NCBI RefSeq assembly: GCF_001885585.1
Contig: NZ_LSRP01000072.1
Coordinates: 28,859 to 92,858, forward strand
Source: Pararhizobium antarcticum
GTDB taxonomy: Bacteria; Pseudomonadota; Alphaproteobacteria; Rhizobiales; Rhizobiaceae
DNA: 64,000 bases
Direction of reading: 5' to 3'
The stretch's first letter is position 1. Each line of letters starts with the position of its first letter. Below the pieces are notes generated by a model that was not told the DNA's origin, ran no database searches, and was given only the letters and a program-made list of their open reading frames with translations. Positions 1-8,771 of the stretch are shown here, one piece after another. The position numbers and the translations under genes were made by a program.

Positions 1-655
1 TAGCCAAGTCAGCGGGCGAAACAGATTGTGTGCGGAAACAGTCCCACCGGGAGTGCCCAGTCAATAAAGTTGCCAAGCGTCACCCAATCGCCCAACCGGT
101 TCGAAACGATGCCGAGCAGATGCCGCAGATCCCAGAACAGGGCCGCAGCTTCGGGGTAAAAACTGTCCAGCATCGGAGCGGCCAGCATCCATTCTGCGAG
201 AACGGCCTGAAGCTCCCCATGATTGCCGAGGATCGACCGGCTACGCTTCGTAAGCAGGGCCCTGCCCTTGCAATGGCGGATGACACGGAGGTCCTCCAGC
301 GCCCAATGCAGGATGGAGATCGGAGAAAAATCCGGCTCGTTGAGAACCTTGTTCACCGAATAGAGAATTTCCCGTTCAAACCCTGGGCACTGGAACTCGT
401 GCGCGGCCCATTCGACACATTTCCTGTGAATAGCACCCAGCGACTGCATTAGCAGAATGCCGTCGTTTTGCTCGACATAGGTGAGAAGCTCATGCCGTTG
501 ATGGCAAGTGGGCTTCCTATCACGTCGTGCTGCGACAGAGCCGGGACAAAAATACAAAGGGCAAGACACAGGAGCGAGAATGCCCAGATTACTCAGCCCC
601 GTCATATGCCCCGACACGATTTGATTTCGAAGCACTGGCCCCCGCCCATCATACC
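1..655. repeat. Long direct repeat, copy A (cut by window edge)
   Basis: This stretch is clearly homologous to 49783-50495 in the same orientation. The similarity covers the gene body and runs about 40 bases past the gene start, ending near 655. Copy A lacks about 46 bases near position 38 compared with copy B and has several small indels. It continues off the left edge. The two copies bracket about 49 kb of accessory DNA. Confidence 0.75.
9..635 (-). pseudogene. Decayed copy of the hypothetical protein at 49645-50448
   Basis: The open frame of about 208 codons matches the 267-residue protein of copy B through its middle (shared strings such as HRKCVEWAAHEFQ and ILYSVNKVLNEPDF). It is broken at both ends. 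A one-base deletion near 487 puts the N-terminal part into another frame: QHDVIGSPLAINGM aligns with HQDELAASPLAANGM only in a different frame. A deletion of about 46 bases near 38 removes codons and ends the frame early. The family is unknown to me; the protein looks soluble. It is almost certainly not functional. Confidence 0.7.
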
Positions 656-756
656 CAGGAGCCTTGAAGGGATGTGAACCGGCGTCCCGGCAGTAGATGC
701 CTGCGGAGAGACGTCATCCTGGGTTATCGATGGCTACGGTGAGCGAACGTTGGAAA

Positions 757-1158
757 CTAACCCGTCCAGTCTTCCACCCGCAAGCCGGGAACGCGATCAA
801 ATTCCCTTCGATTATTCGTAACCATAATCAGCCCACGCGAGCGAGCATGTCCTGCAATGAGTTGATCATATGGACCGATTGGCGTTCCACTACGTGCCAG
901 TTCAGCCCGCAATTGACCCGTATGGCTTGCTGCCGGCTCATCGTACGGTAACACTTCAAGGCGCGCCGCGAAGCCCTCCACAACGCGAAGGTTCTTTTCA
1001 GGACTGGCTGACTTTTCCGCTCCGTAAATCAGTTCCATCAAACTCACCGAGCTGATGCACAATTGATCATGGAAACGATTGAACGCCTCACGCACCTGCT
1101 GTGGTCGGTTTTTGATCGTAAAAATGCAAATGTTGGTGTCCAGCATGAACTTCAGCAT
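757..1158 (-). CDS. vapC: VapC-type PIN-domain ribonuclease toxin
   Basis: This 133-residue protein is a single PIN domain, the normal VapC size. The acidic metal-site residues are visible: D7 in MLDTN, E42 in SLMELIYG, D98 in GPYDQLIAGHA, and the TNNRREF region near residue 115. VapC toxins cleave RNA, often initiator tRNA, and are held inactive by VapB. The ATG overlaps the stop of the upstream antitoxin gene (TAATG), so the two are translationally coupled. No damage is seen and the pair looks functional. The target RNA cannot be told from sequence. Confidence 0.9.
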   Translation of the reverse strand: MLKFMLDTNICIFTIKNRPQQVREAFNRFHDQLCISSVSLMELIYGAEKSASPEKNLRVVEGFAARLEVLPYDEPAASHTGQLRAELARSGTPIGPYDQLIAGHARSRGLIMVTNNRREFDRVPGLRVEDWTG

Positions 1159-1388
1159 TAAAATGCCTCGCGCTCCTGGGAGGCCGGCTGATCACGCTCA
1201 CTCATGAAGTCGGATGTGGCCGCCGCTCCTTCGAACCAACTGTCCCAGACCTCGCCAGCAGGTGCGATAATGCGAGTGCGTCCGACGACGACAATATCGA
1301 CGCGCTTTACATCATCGGGTAAAGCGACTGCCTTTGGAAGACGGATAGCTTGGCTTCGATTGCTCTGGAATACTGCACCCTGCTCCAC
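1158..1388 (-). CDS. vapB: VapB-type antitoxin
   Basis: A 76-residue protein with an N-terminal SpoVT/AbrB-like fold: the QSNRSQAIRLPKAVALP pattern near residues 8-24 is typical of VapB. The charged C-terminal tail would wrap the toxin. The start is GTG, with a GGAGGGAAG ribosome-binding stretch just upstream. It precedes and overlaps vapC. VapB usually represses its own operon together with VapC, and the repeats at 1441-1505 are candidate operators. Confidence 0.88.
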   Translation of the reverse strand: MEQGAVFQSNRSQAIRLPKAVALPDDVKRVDIVVVGRTRIIAPAGEVWDSWFEGAAATSDFMSERDQPASQEREAF

Positions 1389-1440
1389 CCTACTTCCCTC
1401 CGGATTGCATCAATGACCCTATGATGTACATAAAGCCCTG

Positions 1441-1505
1441 AATGGGATATGTCAATGGGATATACATTAGGCCGCGCCGCGAATTTGCGATACGCGACAT
1501 ATCCC
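1441..1505. promoter_or_regulatory. Candidate vapBC operator repeats
   Basis: The ten-base word AATGGGATAT occurs at 1441-1450 and again at 1454-1463, a 13-base period. GGGATATGTC at 1444-1453 is mirrored exactly by GACATATCCC at 1496-1505. The cluster lies 50-120 bases upstream of the vapB start, where VapBC autoregulation would act. Binding is inferred. Confidence 0.45.
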
Positions 1506-1620
1506 GGTGCCTTCGCACTGATGGGAGACGAACCGCCGCTACGGAGAAAATCCATATATTCCAAATTTTAAGCCGGTTTTTGGCATAAGCATGTTTATGG
1601 AATTGCCTTTAAGGGACACG

Positions 1621-1885
1621 ATGTCACTTCGGTGCATTGGTCAGGATGCGCTTGCCAGACTGATCGACTGGATGCTGGTCATTAGTCCCTTGCTGTGATT
1701 TCCTGCACTGCGAAGGGCGAGCCTGCCTGGCCGCCAATGGCTTTGTTCAAGACGATTCTGCTATCGATCTGGTACGACTTGTCCAACGTCGAGCTCGCCG
1801 AGGCGCTGGACGACAGAGCATCATTCTGACGGTTTTGCAGGTTCTCGGTATCTGAGGCAACGCCGGACCAAACGGCTTTCGTGCG
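1621..1885 (+). pseudogene. N-terminal remnant of an IS5-type transposase
   Basis: Translation from about 1711 gives ALFKTILLSIWYDLSN followed by an EALDDRASF stretch, the conserved start region of a different IS5-type transposase. A TGA interrupts it after RASF (probably CGA to TGA). An upstream piece (DALARLIDWM near 1650) is in another frame, so there is at least one frameshift. The frame is cut at 1886 by the end of the IS5-family element that follows. It is dead and older than that insertion. Confidence 0.65.
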
Positions 1886-2999
1886 GCGTTGGTGCACGGA
1901 TCCGAAGCATCGCGGATCTCGGTCTTTGATGACGCGGGCTATGCTACGTTTGACGAGCGGCGAACGGATTTCGGGGTTGCGGATGCAAGCATGCGGTTGA
2001 GGACAGCACAGCCGATGGCGACTTCCGTCTGCTGAGCTTGAAATGACCGAGCCCGCAGACGGCGCCCGATGATGGACTTGTATCGTCCGATGGCAGTCTC
2101 GACCAACGCGCGCCTTCCGCAGCCGGTGGGGGCTTGCCACTTCATCCGGCCGTCTTTGATTATTACAGCGACATGCTCATCCCTTTGCCCGGGCGGTTGT
2201 TCGCCGTTAGGTTCGACCGCGTTGGCGCGCGGCGGAATGACGATGGCAGCATCGGCGCTGTGGCCGATGATCGCGTCGTAGGTGGGCTTTCCATCATAGG
2301 CGCCATCGGCGGTGAACCGCCCGATTGGACCGTCGATCTGATCGAGAAGTAGGCCCACCTGCGAGGCATCACCCGTGTCCTGCTCGGTCATTGTGTGGGC
2401 GATGATCTCGCCGCTATCGGCATCCAGCGCCAGATGCAACTTGCGCCAACCGCGACGAGATTTGGCGCCATGTTTCTCCTCCAGCCACTGGCCCGCGCCA
2501 TAGATTTGAAGGCCAGTGCTGTCGACAAGAACATGCACCGGCCCGTCCGGTGGTCCTTGCCGATCAGGCCGTCTGTTGGGCGATCGACACGTCCGCGCCC
2601 GTCGACTGAGCGTGGTATGATCAGGGACGGCGAGCGCCAGCCCCATCATTTGCAGCAGCGATGCCAGAAATCCTTCGGCCTGGCGCAGTCGTAGACCGAA
2701 TACCAGGCCCAGCGTCAAGGCGGACTCAATCGCGAGATCGGAATAGCGCGGCTGACCGCCGCGGTTCTTGCGTCGTGGGGCAGCCCAACCAACAAGCGCT
2801 TCCGGCGTCAGCCACAGGGTCAGACTGCAGCGACGACGAAGGCCCGTCTCATATTCCGACCAGTTCGTCACCTTGACTTTCATCTTGCCTATTCGGTGGC
2901 GGCGGGAAGAATTATGTTTGAAAGGCATCGCTGCGGCACCGGCTACTGAGTTTGCAGCCCGCCTACACCTTGATAGCTAAATGATCCGTGCACCAACGC
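1886..2999 (-). mobile_element. IS5-family element A (IS903-like group)
   Basis: Terminal inverted repeats are visible. GCGTTGGTGCACGGATC at 1886-1902 is matched in reverse complement at 2983-2999 (GATCCGTGCACCAACGC). The 1114-base unit holds one transposase gene. It lies inside an older IS5-type transposase remnant on the left. I found no clear target duplication. Elements B (33021-34089) and C (46850-47978) are relatives with closely similar transposases. Confidence 0.8.
1939..2928 (-). CDS. IS5-family transposase (element A)
   Basis: A 329-residue DDE transposase, normal length for the IS903-like group of IS5. Catalytic residues are visible: D in VDSTGLQIYGAGQW, D in TADGAYDGKPTYDAI, and E in ETAIGRYKSIIG. 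The N-terminal region has the RYSDLAIESALTLGLVFG and PDHTTLSRRA stretches shared with copies B and C. There is no frameshift, so it may be active. It fills most of the element between the inverted repeats. Confidence 0.88.
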   Translation of the reverse strand: MPFKHNSSRRHRIGKMKVKVTNWSEYETGLRRRCSLTLWLTPEALVGWAAPRRKNRGGQPRYSDLAIESALTLGLVFGLRLRQAEGFLASLLQMMGLALAVPDHTTLSRRARTCRSPNRRPDRQGPPDGPVHVLVDSTGLQIYGAGQWLEEKHGAKSRRGWRKLHLALDADSGEIIAHTMTEQDTGDASQVGLLLDQIDGPIGRFTADGAYDGKPTYDAIIGHSADAAIVIPPRANAVEPNGEQPPGQRDEHVAVIIKDGRMKWQAPTGCGRRALVETAIGRYKSIIGRRLRARSFQAQQTEVAIGCAVLNRMLASATPKSVRRSSNVA

Positions 3000-3032
3000 T
3001 AAGCTGGTGGGGATCTCAGCCGAATAAGCAAA

Positions 3033-3064
3033 AATCGTTGAAATTGTTATTCGTGCACCAACGC
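3033..3064. repeat. Second IS5-type right end just outside element A
   Basis: This 32-base stretch begins AATCGTTGAA and ends GTGCACCAACGC, so it resembles the right end of the IS5 elements. It lies 34 bases beyond the end of element A. A close relative of it lies in the same place beside element B (34104-34134). It probably represents the end of an earlier insertion. Confidence 0.5.
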
Positions 3065-3172
3065 TCTCCGCTGTGTGACCTCTAAAGATCACAACTCTGG
3101 CACACTGCGATGCCGTCTGGGGAGGGCGGCAACCACCCCATCTTGTTCCGACCCGAGGTATGCTCAAGACCG

Positions 3173-3895
3173 CTAGGGACCCGTCCGACGAAAATCATAG
3201 CGGGTGACGCTCAGACAATTGGCAATGCCCGCCATTTCAAGCACCTTGCTCGCCCCTGAACCGCCCTTGCTCTTGAGCCGCAACCGGATGACACCGCGGA
3301 TGGATTTCAGCGACACCAGTGTCGCCTGAAAATCGACTGAGATTTTCGCCGCGGCAGAAGCTGCAGGCAAATTTGCCACTTCGCCTTTGAACGAGCGCGG
3401 CGTGACCTTTGACCAGCGCACTGCCTGCTCACTGGACTGATCGCGCATCTTGTCTGGATTGAATGAACCACCCCAGGCCATCTGACGCGGAATGATAATG
3501 CCCTTGAGAATCGGGGTGAGCAACGCGTCCAATCCGGGCGGGCAGCCCTGACTGGAGATCGGCGTGGCTGTCCCGACCCAGCTACCGTCGAGCGGAACCA
3601 CAACCTTGTCGGGAAGCAGGCGCAGGGGACATTCGTCATTGCCCCCCGCCAGAATATTGATGTCCCGAAGCGGCAGGCGTGACCACATCACCTGGCCGTT
3701 ATACTCGACAAGCTTGACCTCACCCTCTCCCGGCGGCGGCGGGTCAATGCCCAGAACGACGGTGGCCTCATCGACGGTGATCGAGGACAACGCGCACACG
3801 CATCCCTTTTCGCCACAGGTGGCGAGCACAAGTTTTTCCTCCGCCAGCACAGGCATGGCAAGGAGACACAAAATCAATGCAAGGAGTGCGCGCAT
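3173..3895 (-). CDS. Secreted hypothetical protein, last gene of the vWA operon
   Basis: The 240-residue protein starts with a clear Sec signal (about residues 1-18, ending PVLA), so it is probably periplasmic. Cysteines occur near the N-terminus (TCGEKGCVC) and in the middle (DECPL, QGCPPG), suggesting disulfides. I do not recognise the family. It starts three bases after the vWA gene stop, and its GGAG ribosome site lies inside the end of that gene, so the genes are cotranscribed. A role beside the vWA protein in the envelope is an inference. Confidence 0.7.
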   Translation of the reverse strand: MRALLALILCLLAMPVLAEEKLVLATCGEKGCVCALSSITVDEATVVLGIDPPPPGEGEVKLVEYNGQVMWSRLPLRDINILAGGNDECPLRLLPDKVVVPLDGSWVGTATPISSQGCPPGLDALLTPILKGIIIPRQMAWGGSFNPDKMRDQSSEQAVRWSKVTPRSFKGEVANLPAASAAAKISVDFQATLVSLKSIRGVIRLRLKSKGGSGASKVLEMAGIANCLSVTRYDFRRTGP

Positions 3896-3898
3896 GGT

Positions 3899-6310
3899 CT
3901 ACTCCGTAATGGTCTGTGGCACGAGCAGCGCCCTGATATCGGATGCCTCCAGCCCGCCAGGGTCGATCGCGGTCCCGTTGAAGCGGTTCAGCGTTTCCGC
4001 TGAGGCGACGACAGGCTTTTGAGCTTCCGCACCCGCCGCCGTGCCGCCGCCTAGCAACGCGCCCATCATGTCGAGCGCCTGCTGCTTGCCCGGATCTGTG
4101 CCCGCCATCTTCTTCATCATCTCGCCGACCATCTCCCCGACGGAGCCTGCCCGCAGCGGGCTATCCGCTGTGGGCGCGAGTTCCGCCTTGCGCTCGGGCT
4201 TGGTGAAGGCAAGCGTCGCCCGAATGATTTCGAAAGCCGAGAGTGTTTCGGTGCTCTGGCTCTCAAAACGGCACAGCTTGCCCATCGAGACGTCGACACA
4301 GGGGCCATTCGAAGCGACCCACTGACGGGGATTGAGGACGATTGTGGGGATTTCGTCTCCATTCGCCGGACCGAAGAACGTTACCGAGGGAAGCTCCGAT
4401 TGCGCCCCGCCCGCTGTCTCGTAGAACAGCGGGAAATCGGTATGCCAACCGGTAGGAAGCAGGAAAGACAGGCCGGTTTCGACATCCTGATGGGCGCATG
4501 GAACGGCCTGTTCGCAGAGATAGCCAGTATCCTCGCCCATGCCTTCACTTTCGAATGGTTCTTTTTGTTCAGGCTGAGGTTCGTCTTTCAGGCCAATGAT
4601 GAACTCGTTCTTGGCGCCGGCATAGACGGTCACCGTGCCGGCAAAAATCATGCCCTCGGCAGTGCCTTCCACATCATAGACCCCTGGCTCGAACCGTGCC
4701 GACACAGGGCCTGTGCTGGTCTCGTTCATCGCCCAGGCTTCAGGAGATACCGGCTGACCGGGCTGAGGCACTGCTGACCACTGAACTTGTTTACCTGCAA
4801 ATTCGGGCGGAACATCGAAGGTGACGTCAGCCATCACCACAGCTTCATCCACGGAGGCTTCGTTGACGATGGTGATTGGCCGCACCGCCAGTTCCCGCTC
4901 GTTTGCAAAGCGATAAGCCAGCTCGTAGGCGCCTGGCTCGGACGGTGTGGGCAATGTCACAGGGTTATTGCCGCGCACATTTGCGTAGCTGATATAGCTC
5001 GTGTCACCCGGCACCCGCAGCAGGATGTAATCACCATTGGAGCCCGGACCTGACCAGCCAACCTGAACGTCGCTGTCAGCTTCCGTCTCGTCGGGGGCGG
5101 AAAGGCTGGCGGAAAGCGGAGGAATGCTGGTCCCTTCCACCACCACGGTGATCGACCGGGTGGCAATCGTTTCGCGGTCATTCAGGATGTAGGCAAGCTC
5201 GTAGCTTCCCGGCTCGTCCGGCATCCGGAGTGTGACGGGGTTGTTGTCCTTGACATAATCATAGGAGGAGTAGCTGTCTTCGCCGGGACGGCGGATGCGG
5301 ATATTGTCATAGGCTGCGTCGGGCCCGACCCATTTGACAGGCACCAGCTGGCCGACGAGTGCCTGCTCCGGTGCGGAAAGCGAAACCGGCGCTTCAATCA
5401 CTATGATAGGCCTGCGGGCGACAATATCTTGATCGCTGCTGACATAACGCAGCTCGTAGGATCCAGTCTGGCCCGGCATCTGGATTGTGGCGGGGTTGCC
5501 GGAAGAGGCATAAACAAAAGCCGCATGATCGCTGTCACCGACGGTTCCGATTTCGATCGTGTCCAGTGCCTTGGCCTCAGTCACGGACCAGCCTACCTGA
5601 ATTTCCGAGCCCATCGGCGCTTCGTCCGGCGCCGTCAGGCCAGCCTGTGGCAGTGCTGCGGGTTCCAGTTCCGGTTTTGCCGCGACTTCGTTGACCGTCG
5701 CGTTCAGGGCGTCAGTCAAATCCTTGGCGTTGCTGGCCTGAATGTAACGTCCACCAGTGTTTTCGGCGAGACAGGCAACCTGTGCGCCTTCTTCCCTGGT
5801 CAGGCCGAAGCCGACGACATGGGCGGTGAACTTCAGCCCGCCAGCTTCCAGTTCCCTTCCAAGCGCACAGGGGTCGGCTTCGCAGGTTTCAAGCCCGTCA
5901 GTGACCAGCACGACGGTCGCCTCTTCCTCCGTGTAGCGCAGGGAAATGGCGGCGCGGCGAACTGCTTCGGTGAGCGGCGTCTTGCCGAGAAAGCGCATTT
6001 TGTTGACCGCATCAAGAATGCCGGCGGATGTCCCTTTTGCAGCCGGGACCATCAGTTCGATGTCTTCGCAGCTGCCCTTGCGCCGATGGCCATAGGCCAT
6101 AAGCCCCAGTTCGCGGTCCGGAGAAATCGTTCCCAGAACCGTCGCAACCGTCTCCTGGGCAATCTCCAGTTTGGCGCGCCCGTCGATCTGTCCCCACATC
6201 GAGCCGGAGCCATCCATGACGATGATCGTGCGGCCTTCGGCCATGGCAGTCGAGGCAGAGGTGAGAAGGACGAGGCCTCCCAATGCAGATTTCACGAATG
6301 TCGATTTCAT
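3899..6310 (-). CDS. Secreted von Willebrand factor A protein with three tandem repeats
   Basis: An 803-residue exported protein. Residues 1-24 form a signal peptide ending AMA. A vWA domain follows to about residue 210, with an intact metal-site motif DGSGSMWG at 33-40 and a later TDGLETCE strand. Three repeats of about 80 residues follow (about 225-490), each with a 'vqVgWs/vkWvgp' strand, a 'NPvTl..P..PGsYELaY' strand and a closing 'ItVv' strand. The C-terminal part ends in a helical region rich in glycine and alanine. Such proteins usually mediate metal-dependent protein contacts at the cell surface. It overlaps the preceding membrane-protein gene by four bases (ATGA). Confidence 0.82.
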   Translation of the reverse strand: MKSTFVKSALGGLVLLTSASTAMAEGRTIIVMDGSGSMWGQIDGRAKLEIAQETVATVLGTISPDRELGLMAYGHRRKGSCEDIELMVPAAKGTSAGILDAVNKMRFLGKTPLTEAVRRAAISLRYTEEEATVVLVTDGLETCEADPCALGRELEAGGLKFTAHVVGFGLTREEGAQVACLAENTGGRYIQASNAKDLTDALNATVNEVAAKPELEPAALPQAGLTAPDEAPMGSEIQVGWSVTEAKALDTIEIGTVGDSDHAAFVYASSGNPATIQMPGQTGSYELRYVSSDQDIVARRPIIVIEAPVSLSAPEQALVGQLVPVKWVGPDAAYDNIRIRRPGEDSYSSYDYVKDNNPVTLRMPDEPGSYELAYILNDRETIATRSITVVVEGTSIPPLSASLSAPDETEADSDVQVGWSGPGSNGDYILLRVPGDTSYISYANVRGNNPVTLPTPSEPGAYELAYRFANERELAVRPITIVNEASVDEAVVMADVTFDVPPEFAGKQVQWSAVPQPGQPVSPEAWAMNETSTGPVSARFEPGVYDVEGTAEGMIFAGTVTVYAGAKNEFIIGLKDEPQPEQKEPFESEGMGEDTGYLCEQAVPCAHQDVETGLSFLLPTGWHTDFPLFYETAGGAQSELPSVTFFGPANGDEIPTIVLNPRQWVASNGPCVDVSMGKLCRFESQSTETLSAFEIIRATLAFTKPERKAELAPTADSPLRAGSVGEMVGEMMKKMAGTDPGKQQALDMMGALLGGGTAAGAEAQKPVVASAETLNRFNGTAIDPGGLEASDIRALLVPQTITE

Positions 6311-7302
6311 GCCTGTGCTCCTTCAGTGCCAAATCCGGTCTTAGGGGGTGTTTTGACACTTACCCATTTCGCAGCCCGGCGGCCAATCTCCTGAAACTTG
6401 GTCGAGGCACCATCAATCCGGTCTTCCCAGGCGGGGTTCGGCTGCTGCCCGTCGGTGATCTTGAAGAAAGCCTGCAGCAGGCAGGCGATGGCAAACGGCT
6501 CGATGACGGCTGCCTTGACCGCCCAGGCAAACAGCAGCGCAAATACGACACCGCCCGCCGACCAGGCGCCGGGGATCAGGTAGACGATGGCCGCGGCTGG
6601 CGCGAGCATCACCAGGAACACCAGGAAGGAAAGGCCGTAGACAATCAGCGTCAGCCAGGCTGCATTGATCAGCATCGGCTTGGCGTTCTGACCATAGAGC
6701 ACCAGGGCCTCTCGGGCGCTGGCATAGGGATTGTCCGAGCGTGTGCGGATGGCATGCGCCAGGATCACTTCGTCGACCAGCCCGACAGCGAGCTTCAGAT
6801 AGGCGCGCAGCACGGACATCAATCGGTCGAGGCCCGGTATCGGCAGGATCGAGAACAAGCCTTCGAGCAGGCCGGTGACGGCGCCAATGACGCCCTTGAT
6901 CAGCTGATCCAGACCAAACAGTACCGATGTCTGTCCGAATCGCTCAGTCACCACGCTCCTGGCGTAGGCAATCTGGCCCATGTCATCAGGCAGCGCGCGC
7001 CCGTCGATCAGCTCGACCATGACAGCGATATGCCCGGCCTTGACCGTGTAGAGAATGTACTCGCGCAGGAAATAGAGAACGCCTGCCGTCAGGGCAAAGC
7101 CGATGCCGCCGCCCCAGAAGGTGGAGCTGAACTGAAAATCCTCGTCTCCAAATCCGCCAATACCGTAGCCGATGCCTGATCCTGCGCCAGTCACCACAAC
7201 ATAGGCAGCTGCGATGGCGAAGTAGACGACCGCACGAAACAGAAGAAATGGCGCGGTTCTGGCCATCAGGCCGATGCCGCGCGCTATGCTGAAATCCCAC
7301 AT
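6307..7302 (-). CDS. Multi-pass membrane protein, first gene of the vWA operon
   Basis: About 331 residues with several hydrophobic segments (roughly 30-50, 85-105, 225-250, 255-290) and an amphipathic middle, typical of an inner-membrane protein. I place the start at the ATG of MWDFSIARG (7302) because GAGG lies about ten bases upstream; an ATG nine codons earlier is possible. The stop overlaps the start of the vWA gene, so translation is coupled. I do not recognise the family. It may anchor or export the vWA protein (inference). Confidence 0.7.
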   Translation of the reverse strand: MWDFSIARGIGLMARTAPFLLFRAVVYFAIAAAYVVVTGAGSGIGYGIGGFGDEDFQFSSTFWGGGIGFALTAGVLYFLREYILYTVKAGHIAVMVELIDGRALPDDMGQIAYARSVVTERFGQTSVLFGLDQLIKGVIGAVTGLLEGLFSILPIPGLDRLMSVLRAYLKLAVGLVDEVILAHAIRTRSDNPYASAREALVLYGQNAKPMLINAAWLTLIVYGLSFLVFLVMLAPAAAIVYLIPGAWSAGGVVFALLFAWAVKAAVIEPFAIACLLQAFFKITDGQQPNPAWEDRIDGASTKFQEIGRRAAKWVSVKTPPKTGFGTEGAQA

Positions 7303-7471
7303 TCGAAAACATCCTCGTCCGAAGGACAATCTCGCGCCGGCTCGTGAAGACCGCGCTCATTGGCGCCACACTAAGAAGGTTCGCGTGATTGTTCTTGGGG
7401 TGGAGGGAGCTCGATATGGGGGTGGACGGCACAATGCGTCGGCACCAGTCCGCGTTCGCAGGTGTCGTGCT

Positions 7472-8452
7472 CTATTCTTGGGCGACGCTCTTGTCGGCCT
7501 GGATGCTTTGCACTCTCGTCTCCGATGGGGTCATTCCATAGAGCTGCCGGTAGCTGGCGTTGAACCAGGAGAGGTCGCCAAAACCAGTCGCCATTGCAAT
7601 ATCGCTGATTGTTCTGTGGCCGTAGCGGAGATCACCAAGCATGCGGTGGGCGAGCGTCATGCGTCGCTGCCTGACATAGTCCCTGAATGTCGTCCGGTCC
7701 GCCGCAAACAGCGCGCGGGCATAGCGGGGGCTGATCCGGTGACGCGCGGCGACTGCGTTCAGGCTCAACTCCGGATTTGTCAGCTGTTCTTCGATGTCCG
7801 CTTTCAATCGGGTCAGCCAGGCTGCCTGCACACCGCGACCCTGATGGGTTTCCTCGACACGCCTGCCATTGGTGAAGGCCATGCGTGCCAGATCATGCAG
7901 GTGCTGCGTGCAGAACCTGACCTCTTCCGGGCTCATGCTGGAATAGCATTCGTGCAGGTTTTTCGCGTAGCCGATCAACATGCGCCAGTGCGGCGTCATC
8001 TCGATGCTCCGGCGCAACTGCGCGTCCGCAGAGCTTATGGCGTCCGCGAGGGCATGGCGCGGTATGGAAATATAGAAGATGTGGGCGCTATCCTTGGTGA
8101 ACTGCGCGGCGCCGGGGATTTCGTTGGGGTCGACATAGATCGAGCCGACACCGCAATCCACGTCGAAACCGCCTTGCTGGGTAATGGAGAACCCCTCCTG
8201 AAAAGGCACGTGGATGAGGATATTGTCGGTCTCGTTTGCGGCGAGCGCCGAGGTGCGCAGCGCTGTGCATTGGGAATGGGTTGTCGAGGCAAGTACGGCA
8301 TCGGTCAGCACCGCAATATCGGTGGTGGATTGGAAGCCGAGGGGATCCGTCGGGCATATTTCCAGCTTGCAGATCGACGCAGCAGCGTCCTGAAAGGCCA
8401 GAATACGGTGCTTGGGGTCAAAATCACTCGCGGATAACGAGATAATTGGCAT
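7472..8452 (-). CDS. AraC-family transcriptional regulator
   Basis: About 326 residues. The last 100 residues carry the double helix-turn-helix of AraC proteins: LSLNAVAARHRISPRYARALF, then ISDIAMATGFGDLSWFNASYRQLYGMTPSE. The N-terminal part resembles the AraC_binding_2 type (as in NahR/XylS-like activators), so it probably senses a small molecule. I choose the ATG at 8452 because GCAGGAG lies eight bases upstream; a frame 28 codons longer is open. The target genes are not obvious: the neighbours are the vWA operon and an IS6 fragment. Confidence 0.87.
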   Translation of the reverse strand: MPIISLSASDFDPKHRILAFQDAAASICKLEICPTDPLGFQSTTDIAVLTDAVLASTTHSQCTALRTSALAANETDNILIHVPFQEGFSITQQGGFDVDCGVGSIYVDPNEIPGAAQFTKDSAHIFYISIPRHALADAISSADAQLRRSIEMTPHWRMLIGYAKNLHECYSSMSPEEVRFCTQHLHDLARMAFTNGRRVEETHQGRGVQAAWLTRLKADIEEQLTNPELSLNAVAARHRISPRYARALFAADRTTFRDYVRQRRMTLAHRMLGDLRYGHRTISDIAMATGFGDLSWFNASYRQLYGMTPSETRVQSIQADKSVAQE

Positions 8453-8572
8453 CAACTGATCTCCTGCTTCACGCTTCACATGAGCCTCGGGAATTACGAG
8501 ACCACATCGATCGAGGTCTTTCAACGGTATTGGCAAGTTGTTTGACCCCGGCGTTTCGTCTATCGAGGCGAC

Positions 8573-8771
8573 ATGAATTTACCGAGCACTTTCCCTCGTT
8601 TGAAGGGGTTTCGTTTTCCACGTGAAATTGTTGCCTACGCGGTGTGGGCCAATCATCGGTTTGCCCTAAGCACCGCCGATGGAGAGGATCTTCTGGCCGA
8701 GCGCGGCGTCATTGTCAGTCGGGAAACGGTTCGTCTTTGGATCAACCGCTTTGGTCGACATTTTGCCGAGT
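8573..8771 (+). pseudogene. N-terminal fragment of an IS6-family transposase
   Basis: About 66 codons match the start of IS6 transposases (FRFPREIVAYAVWANHRFAL, then GEDLLAERGVIVSRETVRLW). Homology stops exactly where IS6 element A begins (8772). The rest of the gene is not found beyond 9580. It is a truncated relic of a second, different IS6 element in the opposite orientation. Confidence 0.75.

Noticed and set aside
1307..1564. Minus-strand ORF of 85 codons upstream of vapC
   Set aside because: It overlaps most of vapB in another frame and its upstream part covers the repeat cluster. No family is seen.
5429..6394. Plus-strand open frame of over 300 codons
   Set aside because: It is the shadow of the vWA gene on the other strand, with no ribosome site and composition typical of antisense GC-rich frames. 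Similar long shadows at 28050-29375 (minus), 16261-17424 (minus), 43511-45142 (plus) and 50726-52840 (plus) were dropped for the same reason.
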